A DNA stretch of 64,000 bases, from positions 1,550,001-1,614,000 of the forward strand of contig JADJJR010000001.1 in assembly GCA_016706425.1 (NCBI GenBank), read 5' to 3'. A program made the translations under genes and the position numbers. The notes beneath the pieces were generated by a model. It was not told where the DNA came from, did not search any database, and worked only from the letters and a program-made list of their open reading frames with translations. Below, piece after piece: positions 24,172 through 34,400 of this stretch. Every line of letters begins with the position of its first letter. Positions within the stretch are counted from its first letter, which is position 1. The stretch comes from Elusimicrobiota bacterium. GTDB lineage: Bacteria; Elusimicrobiota; Elusimicrobia; FEN-1173.

Positions 24172-24193
24172 GCCAGCGACGACATCGTATAAT
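24165..24193 (+). promoter_or_regulatory. mtfA promoter
   Basis: AAGACA (24165-24170), 17-bp spacer, perfect TATAAT (24188-24193). It diverges from, and overlaps, the cassette promoter. Confidence 0.6.
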
Positions 24194-24199
24194 AGCCAC

Positions 24200-24235
24200 G
24201 TGCCGACACCGCCCGCCCCCGCGCGGGACGCGTGA
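24200..24235 (+). CDS. Possible leaderless 11-codon leader peptide before mtfA
   Basis: GTG 24200 lies 6 bp after TATAAT (24188-24193), the spacing seen at other probable leaderless genes here. It opens a reading frame VPTPPAPARDA that stops at TGA 24233-24235, overlapping the mtfA start (GTGA). This would deliver ribosomes to mtfA by coupling. Proline-rich, so it could also sense translation speed. Speculative: it is very short and could be chance. Confidence 0.35.
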   Translation: MPTPPAPARDA

Positions 24236-25008
24236 CTTTCGCGTTCCCGTTCCGAAAGGCGCGCGCGCCCGAACCGATTCCCGCGCGCGCCCGCGCGTTG
24301 TTGCGCGCCCACGTGGCCCCCTACCGCCGCCTCGACGCGGCGGGACGGGAAGCCTTGGAGCGCGCCGCCGCCCGCCTGCGACGGGAAAAGCACGTCCAAG
24401 GTTGCGGCGGGTTTCGCGTGACGGAGCGGGCGCGCTGGACCATCGCCGGCCACGCGGCCCTCTTGCTGTTGGGCCGCGACATGGACGGGTTGCCCGGCTG
24501 GCGAACGACCCTGGTCTACCCCGCCGGTTACCGCGCGCGGGGCGCGCGGCACCTCGGCGCGGGCGTCGTGGGGGAAGAGGCGGAAGAACGCGCGGGCGAG
24601 GCAACGCGGGACGTGATCGTGCTTTCCTGGAGCGACGCGGTCGCGGACGAGGGGCGGCTGGTGCTGCACGAAACGGCGCACCAGGTGGATTTCCATTTCG
24701 GACTGACGGAGCATCTGCTGGACCGCACGGCGGCGGACCTCACGCCCTGGCAGCGGGCCTGGCGGCGGGCCTACCGCGCGTTCCGCGCGTCGGTCGCGCG
24801 GGGCGGGCGGCCCGGCCTCGACCCCTACGCCGCCGAGGACCCGGCGGAGTTCTTCGCGGTGGCGACGGAAGATTTTTTTACGGCGCCGCGGCGATGGGCG
24901 CGGCGGTTCCCGCGCCTCCACGCCCTGTTGCGCGACGTCTACCGGTTCGACCCGCTCGCCGGATCGGGGGGGAGCGCCAACGTTTCCAGCGTCAGACCGG
25001 GGAAATAG
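24232..25008 (+). CDS. MtfA-family zinc peptidase
   Basis: 258 aa. HETAHQVDF (about residues 144-152) provides HExxH, here HETAH, and EDPAEFFAVATEDFF (about 202-216) the downstream Glu ligand; both are MtfA/DUF980 features. N-terminal YRRLDAAGREALE matches the family. In E. coli MtfA binds Mlc and influences glucose PTS expression; in other bacteria it is simply a cytosolic aminopeptidase, so the role here is open. GTG start coupled to a possible leader peptide. Its 3' end overlaps the convergent spoIID-like gene by 70 bp. Confidence 0.85.
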   Translation: MTFAFPFRKARAPEPIPARARALLRAHVAPYRRLDAAGREALERAAARLRREKHVQGCGGFRVTERARWTIAGHAALLLLGRDMDGLPGWRTTLVYPAGYRARGARHLGAGVVGEEAEERAGEATRDVIVLSWSDAVADEGRLVLHETAHQVDFHFGLTEHLLDRTAADLTPWQRAWRRAYRAFRASVARGGRPGLDPYAAEDPAEFFAVATEDFFTAPRRWARRFPRLHALLRDVYRFDPLAGSGGSANVSSVRPGK

Positions 25009-26081
25009 GCCCCGAGAATTTCCCGGAACCCGAACCCCGCCCGGGCGCGCCCGGCCGCGCCGTGCTGACACAGGCCCACCCCGTGGCCCAGGCCGCGCCC
25101 CGCGAAAACGTAACGATCGCCCCACCGCCGCATATTGAACCGCGTGCTCTTGAGTTCGTGCCACCCACGCCGGCGGCCCCAGCGCAAATAAAGAGCCTCC
25201 CCGCTTAAAACGCGGCTTCCCCAGCGCAATTGCTTCACGCGGCTCGAGCGGTCCCGGGCGGCGACGCTCAAGCCCCGGTCCTTGGCGCCTTTTCCGTCAA
25301 GCAGGCGCGCCAATTCGTCCGCGCGGATCTCCGTCCGCCACCGGTGGTGGGGGGACGCCTCGCAGAAATCCCGCCCGCCGTTGTCGTCCCGCACGCCGCT
25401 CTGGCCCGCCCCGCCCCGGGGCCACACGTCCTCGGCCCAGGCGGTGTGGCCGCCGCAGTCCGCGTGAAAAAACACCTCCGCCGGGCGACCGCCGCCCGTG
25501 AGCACGAGGCCCGCCGTCTCCGGCGCGGCCCGCTCGACGTTCCCGCGCACGCCCCGTCCCCGGTACACTTGGCAGTGGGCCAAATCGCAGTAGTCGGCCT
25601 CATCGCGCCAATGGCGGCCCCGGTTCCGCGCGACGAACGTCCGCCCGACCACCAACTGGGCTTTGATCGCCTCCGTGGGCCAGTCGCTCGGGACTTCCTG
25701 GGCGGTGACGGAAAACAAGAGCGGCTCCTCCCCGAGGGTGTTGACCACGCGCAGACGCCCCGCCGCGCGATCCACGGTCACGCGGCCTTCGTAGTCGGCC
25801 TCGAACCCCCGGGGCGTGCGCAGGCGAAGGGCGCTCCCCACCGGCCGCAACACCAGCTTCGCCGCGACGCCGCGCGCGGTCCCGTCGGTCCAGGACACGC
25901 CCGCCGCCGTGCTTTGCAAGGACAGTCGCTGGGCGCGGCGCCCCTCTTTGCCGTCGATTTCCAAGACCAGCGGGGCGGTGATCTCCACCGCGTTCGGCAA
26001 TTCTTTTTGAAACAAAAGGACGCGCACTTCGGCGCGAAGCGCCCCGGCGGCGAACGCCAAAAGAAACAACCACCGCTTCAC
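24939..26081 (-). CDS. SpoIID/LytB-domain exported protein
   Basis: 380 aa with a signal peptide (residues 1-17). The SpoIID core is clear: VSDWPTEAIKAQLVVGRTFV-like segment (about 126-146, here with PSDWP), CDLAHCQVYRG, FFHADCGGHTAWAEDVWP, and GRGLGHGVGLCQHGA (about 343-357). SpoIID is a peptidoglycan lytic transglycosylase needed for engulfment in spore formers; homologues in non-spore formers act on denuded glycan. It follows pbpC with a 4-bp overlap, so a cell-wall role is likely. Nothing in the window indicates sporulation. Confidence 0.88.
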   Translation of the reverse strand: MKRWLFLLAFAAGALRAEVRVLLFQKELPNAVEITAPLVLEIDGKEGRRAQRLSLQSTAAGVSWTDGTARGVAAKLVLRPVGSALRLRTPRGFEADYEGRVTVDRAAGRLRVVNTLGEEPLLFSVTAQEVPSDWPTEAIKAQLVVGRTFVARNRGRHWRDEADYCDLAHCQVYRGRGVRGNVERAAPETAGLVLTGGGRPAEVFFHADCGGHTAWAEDVWPRGGAGQSGVRDDNGGRDFCEASPHHRWRTEIRADELARLLDGKGAKDRGLSVAARDRSSRVKQLRWGSRVLSGEALYLRWGRRRGWHELKSTRFNMRRWGDRYVFAGRGLGHGVGLCQHGAAGRARAGFGFREILGAYFPGLTLETLALPPDPASGSNR

Positions 26082-28417
26082 GGCCGCACCACGAATTCCA
26101 CCTGGTCCAGCCGTCCGCGCGAATCCGTCACGACGACGCGGTGTCGGCCCGGCCGGGGGTCGATGGCGAGCGGCTCATCGGGCCGGGCGCGGCCCAACAA
26201 AAAGCCGTCGAGGTACCAGTACACCGGCTCGTCCCGGCGGGACACCGCCTTCAGGGAAATCTTTTGCCGCGCGGACGAGAGCGCCTCCGTCACGCGGTAA
26301 CCGCCGCCCGCGCGCGGGCTTTGGATTTTCAGCTCCGCCGCGTCGTCCACGGCGGAACAGCGCGGGTTGTGCCGCGGCGGCGCCGACCCCGACCGGCCCT
26401 GCCCGCGCAAGAACGCCGCCACTTCCGGCGGCCAATAACGCACGACCCGCTCGGCGTAATCCGAACGCCGTCCCGTCATGCATACCCGGCACACTTCGCG
26501 GCCCGTGCGTTTCTCCACCGTCACCACCCGGTGGAGCCCGCAGGGGGACGGGTCGCTCCGGCCCGGAATGTAAACGTCCTCGCGGGAATTCCCGCACCCC
26601 GGCCCCCACGGCTCGCCGCTTTCGGCGCAAACTTTCCGCGCGGCGACGCCGGCGGGTCGCGCGAACCACACGTCGCGGTGGCGCGTCCACTCGTTCAGGA
26701 TTTCGGTCAAAAGGGGCGCCGCGGCCTTGGACCCGACCAATTGGCTCGAGCCCCGCGCGTCGACGTTTCCGAACCACACGCCCACGGTCACCTCCGGTGT
26801 GAAACCCACGCTCCAGGCGTCGCGCAGTCCGAAGGACGTGCCGGTTTTGTAGGCGAACCGGCCGCGGTTGGCCGTGAACTCCCAGGATTGGGGCAAATCG
26901 GGCCGAAGGAGGGTCGACAACATGGAGGCCGTGATGTGCGCCGCCTCGGGGGAGAGAACCGGCCGCCCCACCGGGTCGGTCGCGCCCGCGAAAAATTGCA
27001 GGGGCCGCAGCCGGCCGCCGTCCGCCAGGGCGGCGTAGAGGGAGACGGCTTCCTCCAGGCTCACGGGAAACGCGCCCAGGACCACCGACAGGCCCGGGTC
27101 CGCCCGGCGCAACCGCGCGCCGAAAAGGCGGGTCTCTTCCAAAAACCCGGCGAGCCCCCGCGCCCCCAAGCGCCACTCCATATCCACGGCGGGGGTGTTG
27201 AGGGACAGGGCCAGTGCCTCCTCGGCGGGGATCGGCCCCCAGGCGCGCCGTTCGAAATTGGCCGGCTCGTAGCCGTCGTACTGGCGTTCCACGTCGTGAA
27301 CCAGCCGCCGGGGGGTGATCAGCCCCTCCTCCACCGCGCGGGCGTAAAGGAAGGGCTTCAACAACGAACCCGGGGATCGCGGGATCGCCGCGCCGTTCAC
27401 CTGCCCGCCGTGCCCGGCGTCCTCGAAATCCGGGGACCCGACATAGGCCAGCACGCGGCGGGTGGCGTTCTCCACCACGATCACCGCGCCGTTGTGAACG
27501 CCGTGCCGCCGCAGGCGGCGCGCGGCCCGGGCCAGGCGGTCTTCGCAGAACGCCTGGAGTTGGGGGTCCACGGTGTAACGGCGGACCCCCGCGGTCGTTT
27601 CCCGGCGGGCGCGCTCCACCAGATGGGGCAAACGGCGCGGGTTGGGAAAGCGCTTCGTCGGAAGCGGCGCGGTGAGCGCGGCGGCGCGGTCCGCGGCCGA
27701 GAGGCCCAGCCGTTCGCCCACGCGCGCCAGCACTTTCTCGCGCTGGGCGCGCGCCGCCTCGGGCCGCCGGTCCGGGCGGAACAACGCGGGGGACTTGGGC
27801 AGGCCCACCAACAGCGCGCTCTCGGCCGGGCTCAGGGCCGCCGGGGGTTTGCCGAAATAGAGGTAGGCCGCCGCGCCGACCCCTTCGATGTTCCCGCCCA
27901 GGGGGACGCTGTTCAGGTAAACCTCGAGAAGTTCGTCCTTGCCGAAGGCGCGCTCCAATTGAAAAGCCCGAAAGATTTCCACGCATTTGCCGCCCAGGGT
28001 GCGCCGCTTGGGCTCCATCAGCTTGGCGACCTGCATGGAAATCGTCGATCCGCCCATCAGGACGCGCCCGCGACGGAGGTTCGACAGGGCGGCGCGCCCC
28101 AGGGCCACGGGGTTGACGCCGGGGTGGCGGTAAAAATGCCGGTCTTCGTAGAGGAGGAAGCCCCGCACGAGAAAGGGGGACATGTCGGACAGGCGAAGGC
28201 GCAGACGGTATTTTTCGCCGGGGGAAAGGTCCAGCCGCGCGAGGCCGCCGTCGCGGTCCAGGTGGAGCGTGGAGTAATCCGTCTCCAGGAACTCCCGGGG
28301 CAGGGGGAAAACGACGTTCGCGAGGGTCCAGAACAACGCCCACAGACTCCCGGCGAGCAGCGGCGCCGCCGCCCAGGCCCAACGACGGCGGTTACGGTTT
28401 GACGTCGGCCACCACAA
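26078..28417 (-). CDS. pbpC: Penicillin-binding protein 1C
   Basis: 779 aa. N-terminal membrane anchor (about 14-38), then a GT51 glycosyltransferase with EDRHFYRHPGVNP and GGSTISMQVAKL, a transpeptidase with SPGSLLKP (SxxK), SLNTPAVD (SxN) and KTGTS, and a C-terminal BiPBP_C domain from about 690. It polymerises and crosslinks peptidoglycan in the periplasm. Start TTG at 28417, overlapping the alpha-2-macroglobulin stop by 26 bp. The yfhM-pbpC pairing is well known and suggests that the protease trap and wall repair act together. Confidence 0.93.
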   Translation of the reverse strand: MWWPTSNRNRRRWAWAAAPLLAGSLWALFWTLANVVFPLPREFLETDYSTLHLDRDGGLARLDLSPGEKYRLRLRLSDMSPFLVRGFLLYEDRHFYRHPGVNPVALGRAALSNLRRGRVLMGGSTISMQVAKLMEPKRRTLGGKCVEIFRAFQLERAFGKDELLEVYLNSVPLGGNIEGVGAAAYLYFGKPPAALSPAESALLVGLPKSPALFRPDRRPEAARAQREKVLARVGERLGLSAADRAAALTAPLPTKRFPNPRRLPHLVERARRETTAGVRRYTVDPQLQAFCEDRLARAARRLRRHGVHNGAVIVVENATRRVLAYVGSPDFEDAGHGGQVNGAAIPRSPGSLLKPFLYARAVEEGLITPRRLVHDVERQYDGYEPANFERRAWGPIPAEEALALSLNTPAVDMEWRLGARGLAGFLEETRLFGARLRRADPGLSVVLGAFPVSLEEAVSLYAALADGGRLRPLQFFAGATDPVGRPVLSPEAAHITASMLSTLLRPDLPQSWEFTANRGRFAYKTGTSFGLRDAWSVGFTPEVTVGVWFGNVDARGSSQLVGSKAAAPLLTEILNEWTRHRDVWFARPAGVAARKVCAESGEPWGPGCGNSREDVYIPGRSDPSPCGLHRVVTVEKRTGREVCRVCMTGRRSDYAERVVRYWPPEVAAFLRGQGRSGSAPPRHNPRCSAVDDAAELKIQSPRAGGGYRVTEALSSARQKISLKAVSRRDEPVYWYLDGFLLGRARPDEPLAIDPRPGRHRVVVTDSRGRLDQVEFVVRP

Positions 28418-31400
28418 GGGGCTTGTCTTCCGATCCTTCGCCGCGGACGTCCGGGTCGTACATGGCCTCGGCGAAGGGGTTGGGCACGACGTAGCGGCCC
28501 GGCGTCACGGCGCGCACGGCGTAGGAAAAGGCGCGTTCGCCCGTGAACCCCTCGGTGAAGAGCAGGATCCGGTCGTCGCGGATGTCCTGGTAGGCCGCGT
28601 TAAATCCGCCGGGCGGATCGAACCCCAAATCCCCGCGCGACCGCAGGCGGGGGTTTTCAATTTCAAAGCCGCCGGGCAGGAGGTCCACCACGACCACGTT
28701 GCGGGCTTCCTTCGCCGCCGTCACGAGCAGGGACACGACCACCAACTCGCCCTGGGGCACGTTGGACAGGTTCACCTCGCGTCCCTGGACGTCGCGGTAA
28801 ACGCGGGTCACCGAGAGGCCCGCCGCGCGGGGTTTCGTCGCCTTGGCCAAGGGCGTGCCCTCCGCCATCAGGTGATAATAGGCCGTGGCCGCGCCCGTGT
28901 TCGTCAGCTTCAATTTTTTGCCGGTCAATCCGACGTCCGCCACGGAGAGGTCCCGCCCCTCCAGCGTTCGGTAAGGCTGGCCGTTGGCGGTCACCGCCAC
29001 CTTCACGGCGGCGTTGGACGCCGCGAAGGCCCGCCCCAGGGCCATCAGGGCCCAGGCGTTCTCCTGCGTCGATCCAAAATGGCCGTTCTTCATAAGGCCC
29101 CCGAGGTAATCGACGATTTGCGTCACCCGCGGCGAGGCGGGATCGGCCTCGGCCAAGGCGGCGAGATAAAGCGCCGTGTTGCGTGCGGGGGAGTTGAAAT
29201 CCCCGAACTGCTGTCGGTAGAGCCAACGGCTTTTGAAATCGGGCGTCAGCAATTTCAAGGCCGTACCCTTGTCGCCCAGGCGGCTGTACGCCAGGGACAA
29301 CAGGGTCCGCTCCGTTTCGCTGATCTGGTCGGGCTTGCGGCCCGCGACGACGGTCATGGATTCACGGTCCGGCTGGCCCAGCAACGCTTTCAGGTAAAGC
29401 AAGTACGGGTCCAACGCCAACCGGCTTTGGTCTTCCCGGCCGCGGCGGTCCAAACGGCTCTCCGCCATATCGGCCGCCAACGGGGCGGACAAGGGGGCGG
29501 GCGGCGCCTCCTCGCCTTCGCTTTCGTACGCGCCGTCGCCTTCGTACTCCCCCTCGACCTGATCGTCCCGCCCCTCGGCCATCTCTTGAATATCTTCCCA
29601 GGGGATTTCCACCACGCCCTTGGTCAACAGCGTCCGCAGGCGGGACATCACGACCGGGTTCACCCGGTACCCCTGGCTCTGGGCCTCAATCAGGAAATGC
29701 GACACGTAGTAGGTGAGCCAGCGACCGCCCGAGCGTCCGCCCGGCCAAAAGGAAAACTCACCGTTGGGCAACTGCAATTTCTGCAAGCGGTCCACGGCGC
29801 CCTGCACATGGGTGTCGATGGCGTTGGCCCGTTCCCCGAAACGCCCGGTGGAAAAGCCCAGGTCTTTCAAGTACAAAAGCGGAAAGGCCTGGCTCGTCGT
29901 CTGTTCGGCGCAACCGTAGGGGTAGGCGATCAATTGATCCAAGGCCCCCAGGTAACGGAACATCGGGTTGGCGGAGAGGTTGAGCCGCAGCCGCTGGCCG
30001 AAGGGGATAAAGCCCCCCGGCACGTCCAACTCCACCGAGGCCCCGGGTTGGAGGGCGCCCTGCTTCATCACGGTCTGGAGGGACGCCGCCGGCCGGACGC
30101 TCAATTCCTCAACGGTGCGCGCGGTCTTGTCGTTGCCCTGGGCGATGATCGTGATTTTGGCGACCCCGGCGTCGGCCGCCGCCCGGAGGGGGAAGGCGAT
30201 CCGCGTCTGGCCGTCCTTCGCAAGATCGACCTTTTGCGTGGACGCGGTCGTCGCCACGGGGCCTTCGGTTTTGAGGGTCACGGTGAAGGTCCCGGCCCGG
30301 CCCGTCTTGTTGAACACGTCCACCGGGACTTGGAACTCGTCGCCCGGGGCCGCGAAACGCGGGAAAGACGGCTGGAGAACGATGGGGTCGGCCACTTCCA
30401 CCGAACGGGCGGCGGAACCGAAGCGGTCGCCGCGCACCACCAGGGCCATGACGCGCACCTCGCCGTTGAAGCCCGGCGTGTCCACGTGCCAGCGCACGCG
30501 CCCGGCCGCGTCGGGGGACAGGAGGCCCGACACCACCGCCATGGATTTCTTCTTCTTGGCCTGCACCGGGTTCAAGTGCCGCCGTGTGAACTCGCCGCCG
30601 TCGCCGCCGCCCAGGGCGAGCTTGCGGGCCTCGAGGTCGGGCAGCAACAGGTCCATCAGGCTGTACGTTTGCGTCGTCAGCCCGTTCTTGCGGTAGAAGA
30701 AAGCGAGCGGGTCCGGCGTTTCGAAACCGGTCACCTGCAACACCCCTTCGTCGACCGCCGCCAAGACCACGTTCGTGCGCGCGGGATCGCCGTCAACGGA
30801 AAGCGCCACGTCGATGCCGTCGGCGGAGGTGGCGACCGTCGGCGTGTCCCAGGCCACGGGGATGGCCCGGGCCTTCGTCTCGACGCTGAGCGGCACGACG
30901 CCGAAGGACTCCATGGGCAGGGTGTCGAGCCGGTCGTCCGGCGGCCGGACGATGAGCCCCACCACGTACATGTTGGGAATGTAATCCGGCTTCACGGGCA
31001 GGCGCACCGTCGTTTCGCGGCCGGTCATTTCGATCACGCGGGTTTCGTAGACCCGCTCCCGCTCAATCGTGAGGAACAGCTTGCCGGGGAAGGGCGCGCG
31101 CACCAACGCCGTGACCTCCTCGCCCACTTTGTAATCCTCTTTATCAAGAACGATCTGGAGATTTTGGGGCGTCTGGAGGTTCGCGGGTTCCGATCCGGAA
31201 CCCAAGATGTTCACCGTCACGCTGGAACGCACGCCGCTGGGGCCCACGAGGAGGACGGTGTACTCGCCTTCCTGCGTGGGCTTAAAGACGGAAGCCGTCG
31301 GTTTCGCGGGCAGGTCCTTCATCTCGTTCAAAACGACCTCTTCGTAGCTGGCGGACTGGTAATAGTTCCGTCCCCAGGACCCGGCCCGGAAGATGGAGTA

Positions 31401-34400
31401 CCAGGATTTCCGGCGAATGACCACGCGCGCTTTTTCGACCGTCACCGGCCGCCCGGCCGGGTCCACCGCGAGCAGATTGAATTTCACGTCCTGCCCCACG
31501 CGGCGGGGACCCGCGGCGTCCAGCTTGAGCCCCAGATAGTGGGGGTACACATGGACATCCACCGTTCCCGCGGCGCTCACGGGCCGACCGCCCGAGTCAA
31601 AAACTTCGCTGTAAATGTACGCCCGCAGGGCCGAGGGCGGTTTCATTTCCGGAATGGGAAGCGCGTAAACCTTTTCGCCCTTTTCATCGGTCGCGGCGTC
31701 GCCCAGATCCACGGATTCGTCGGAAAACGATCGGTTCGCGTCCTGGAACACGTAATCCGGGTAGGCCGGGGCGGAAAAGATCCGCGAATAAAAACGCACC
31801 GTGCTCACCACCCGGTGGTTGACCGCCGGGGGGCCGAACATTTGCCGGGCGCGGACGGTGAAGGTCAGCGGCTGTCCCGGCGCCACGTCCTCGGCGGGGG
31901 GGGCCACGGCGACCTTCAATTTATCCGGAATGAATTCCTCCACTTTAAGGGACGTCGATCCCAGGGGGCGCGGCACACCCGGCTGCTCCAAACGGACGTC
32001 GTAGGCGCCCGTGAGGGCGTCCAAGGGAAACGCGACGTTGAAAACGTACATGCCGTTCGCGTTGAGCCGGGCGTCGGTCCGCGCGTACTCCGTTCCGCGC
32101 GGGTCGGTCACGACCAATTGCACGGGCACGTCCGGCGGCAATTGCCGGTCGGCCGTGCGCACCACGGTCGTCAGGAAAGCCGTCTCGCCGGGCCGGTAAA
32201 CCCCGCGTTCCGGCGTCAAAAAGGCCTCCAGGCCCGTCCGCTGGAACGGGTCGCCGCCGATGGGGAACTGGTAGGCGTTCTTTTCGGTCCGCTGGAAAAA
32301 TAGGAAGGAAAAGTCGTCCTCGCGCCGCGCCACGAGGAAATAGGGGTTGAACTTGTAGGGGTGCTTGCGCCAGTTTTCGAACACGGCCCGTCCCGCCGCG
32401 TCCGTGACCTGGCTGTCCATCGCTTGGTTCGTGTCGCTCATCAGGTCCACTTTCACGCCTTCGGCCGCGCGCACGTCTTTCACCGTCACCGCCCACACCC
32501 ACAGGTCGTCGCCGGACTGTTTGGCCACCAACCCCAAGTCGGTGCAGAGGAACCAGCCCGTTTCCCGACGGTAATACTCCTTGGGATCGTAGACCTCCAC
32601 CTGGAACAACCCTTTGTAGGGTTCTTTCTGGAACGCCGCGAGGCCGATGCGTTGGCTCACCTCTTCGTTGATCTCGCCGCTCTCCACCCGGTAAACGCCG
32701 TCGTACACCTGTTTGGCGAAGGGGGCGCCGTACTCGTTGTTCAAGAACGGCAGCAGATTGTTGCGGAAAATCTTGGAGATCCGCACCCCCACCGTGTCGA
32801 GGTTGACGGTCTTGACGGCCAAAACTTGCGGTCCGGACAAGGAAAGAATGTTGCCGCGCCGCGCGAAGGCGATGGACGGCGGCAGGTCCGCGATGCGGAC
32901 CTGGGCGGTGTGGGGCAACGGCATCCTTTCGCCGCTCTTGGCCACGAGGCCGGAGGACACATACACCCTGTAGTTGACGTTCGGCTTGAAGGGCCCCCGC
33001 AGGAGCGCCATGGCGTACTCGGTCTGGATGTCCAGGGGCAGGGGCGGGTCGACGAACAAATGCCGGGCCACCTGCTCTTTGGAGATCGGGGTGTTGAAAA
33101 GCACGCTCACCAGCGTGTTCCCGGGCTCGTGCCAGAGGCGGACTTCCGTGACCTGGGGTTTGGGTTTTTCGGGAAGGGCCATCAAGGTTTCGTAATCTTT
33201 TTCCAAGGGCTCGGTGCCGTCCACGCAGGGCAGGCCGGCGGGCAGGAAAAGGCGGATTTTTTGCGGCCGCGCCGCGGGTTTGACGCCTTCGCTTCGGAAA
33301 TAAAAGCGCGTGGGTTCGAGGGCCCGCTCCCAAAAAACGGGCAACGGGAGGTCGTCCTTGGTCACCTTGGCGTCGCGCCGCAGGATGTCCAGGGCCACGG
33401 GGTGGTTGAAGGTCACCTCGCCGACGACCTCCATGTCCTGGGCGGTGATGGCGTCGACGTTGTAATAGACCCGCGCGCCCGTCACGTTGAAAAATTCTGT
33501 GTGGAATTCCGTCGACGCGCTCCCCTGGACCCGTTTCGCCGTCGACACCAGGCCCGTTCCATCGAACTCGACCCGGTAACGGGTGGAGGGCTTGAGAGGC
33601 CCCGCGGGCACGAACACGACGGAGGTGGGGGAATCCTGCCGGTACGAGCCTTCGAGCGGGGGGGTGATCTTAAAGCAGTCCAAGCGGCGGGCGTCGCCCA
33701 GGCGGGGTTTCACCTCGCCGGAAAAAGCCACGCGGATCGCGACCCGGTCGGCGACCTGCCCTTTCGGCGTGAACTCGACGACGGTCACGTGCGTCCATCG
33801 GTAAAGGAAACGCCCCGCCGGGATCAGGACCGCGAGGGCCCCGAGGGTCACCAGCGCGCGGCGAACCCCCGTTCGATGCCCCGCCAGGGCCCCGGCGCCC
33901 CGCGCCCACAGAGCGCCGCCCCAACGATCAAGCGCACGGCCCGTTCCCGCCAGGGCCTCGCGGGCCTTCGCCGCCGACCCGAACCGGTCGCGCGCGAGGG
34001 CCGTCCAGCGGGCGGCCCGGGCCCAGGGTTCGCGTCCGCCCTCGACCTCGGCCCTTTTCCAGGCCTCCCAACCGCCTTTGAAAAACCCGATCAATTCTTC
34101 CCAATAAACATGAACCCAGGGAACGGTGAAAAAGAAAAAGAGCGCGCCGTGGCGCGCGCCGTCAAGGAAGGGGCGAAGGAGCACCCACCCCGTCGCGAGA
34201 AGCGCCAGGCCGACGACATAGCGCAACGGCCGGGCGAAAAAACGTCGACGGAGAAGTCCGGCGGCGAGGGGAAGGAGCAGGGTCAGCCAATAAAAATGAC
34301 CGGCGATCCAGGCGCGGTTCTGCGCGGCCGCGCGGGGGAACAAAAAACGAAACGCCAAAAATCCGAGAGTCGCGGCCAGAACGTACCCCAGAACCGGCCG

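Noticed and set aside
24939..26081. Evidence for sporulation from the SpoIID-like gene
   Set aside because: SpoIID/LytB domains are common in non-spore formers, and no other sporulation gene is present.
26141..28402. Long plus-strand reading frame opposite pbpC
   Set aside because: Shadow of a GC-rich gene; no domain, whereas the minus strand encodes intact PBP1C.
28872..32303. 1143-codon plus-strand frame opposite alpha-2-macroglobulin
   Set aside because: Composition-driven shadow with His/Arg/Gly-rich nonsense; the minus strand has the intact thioester protein.
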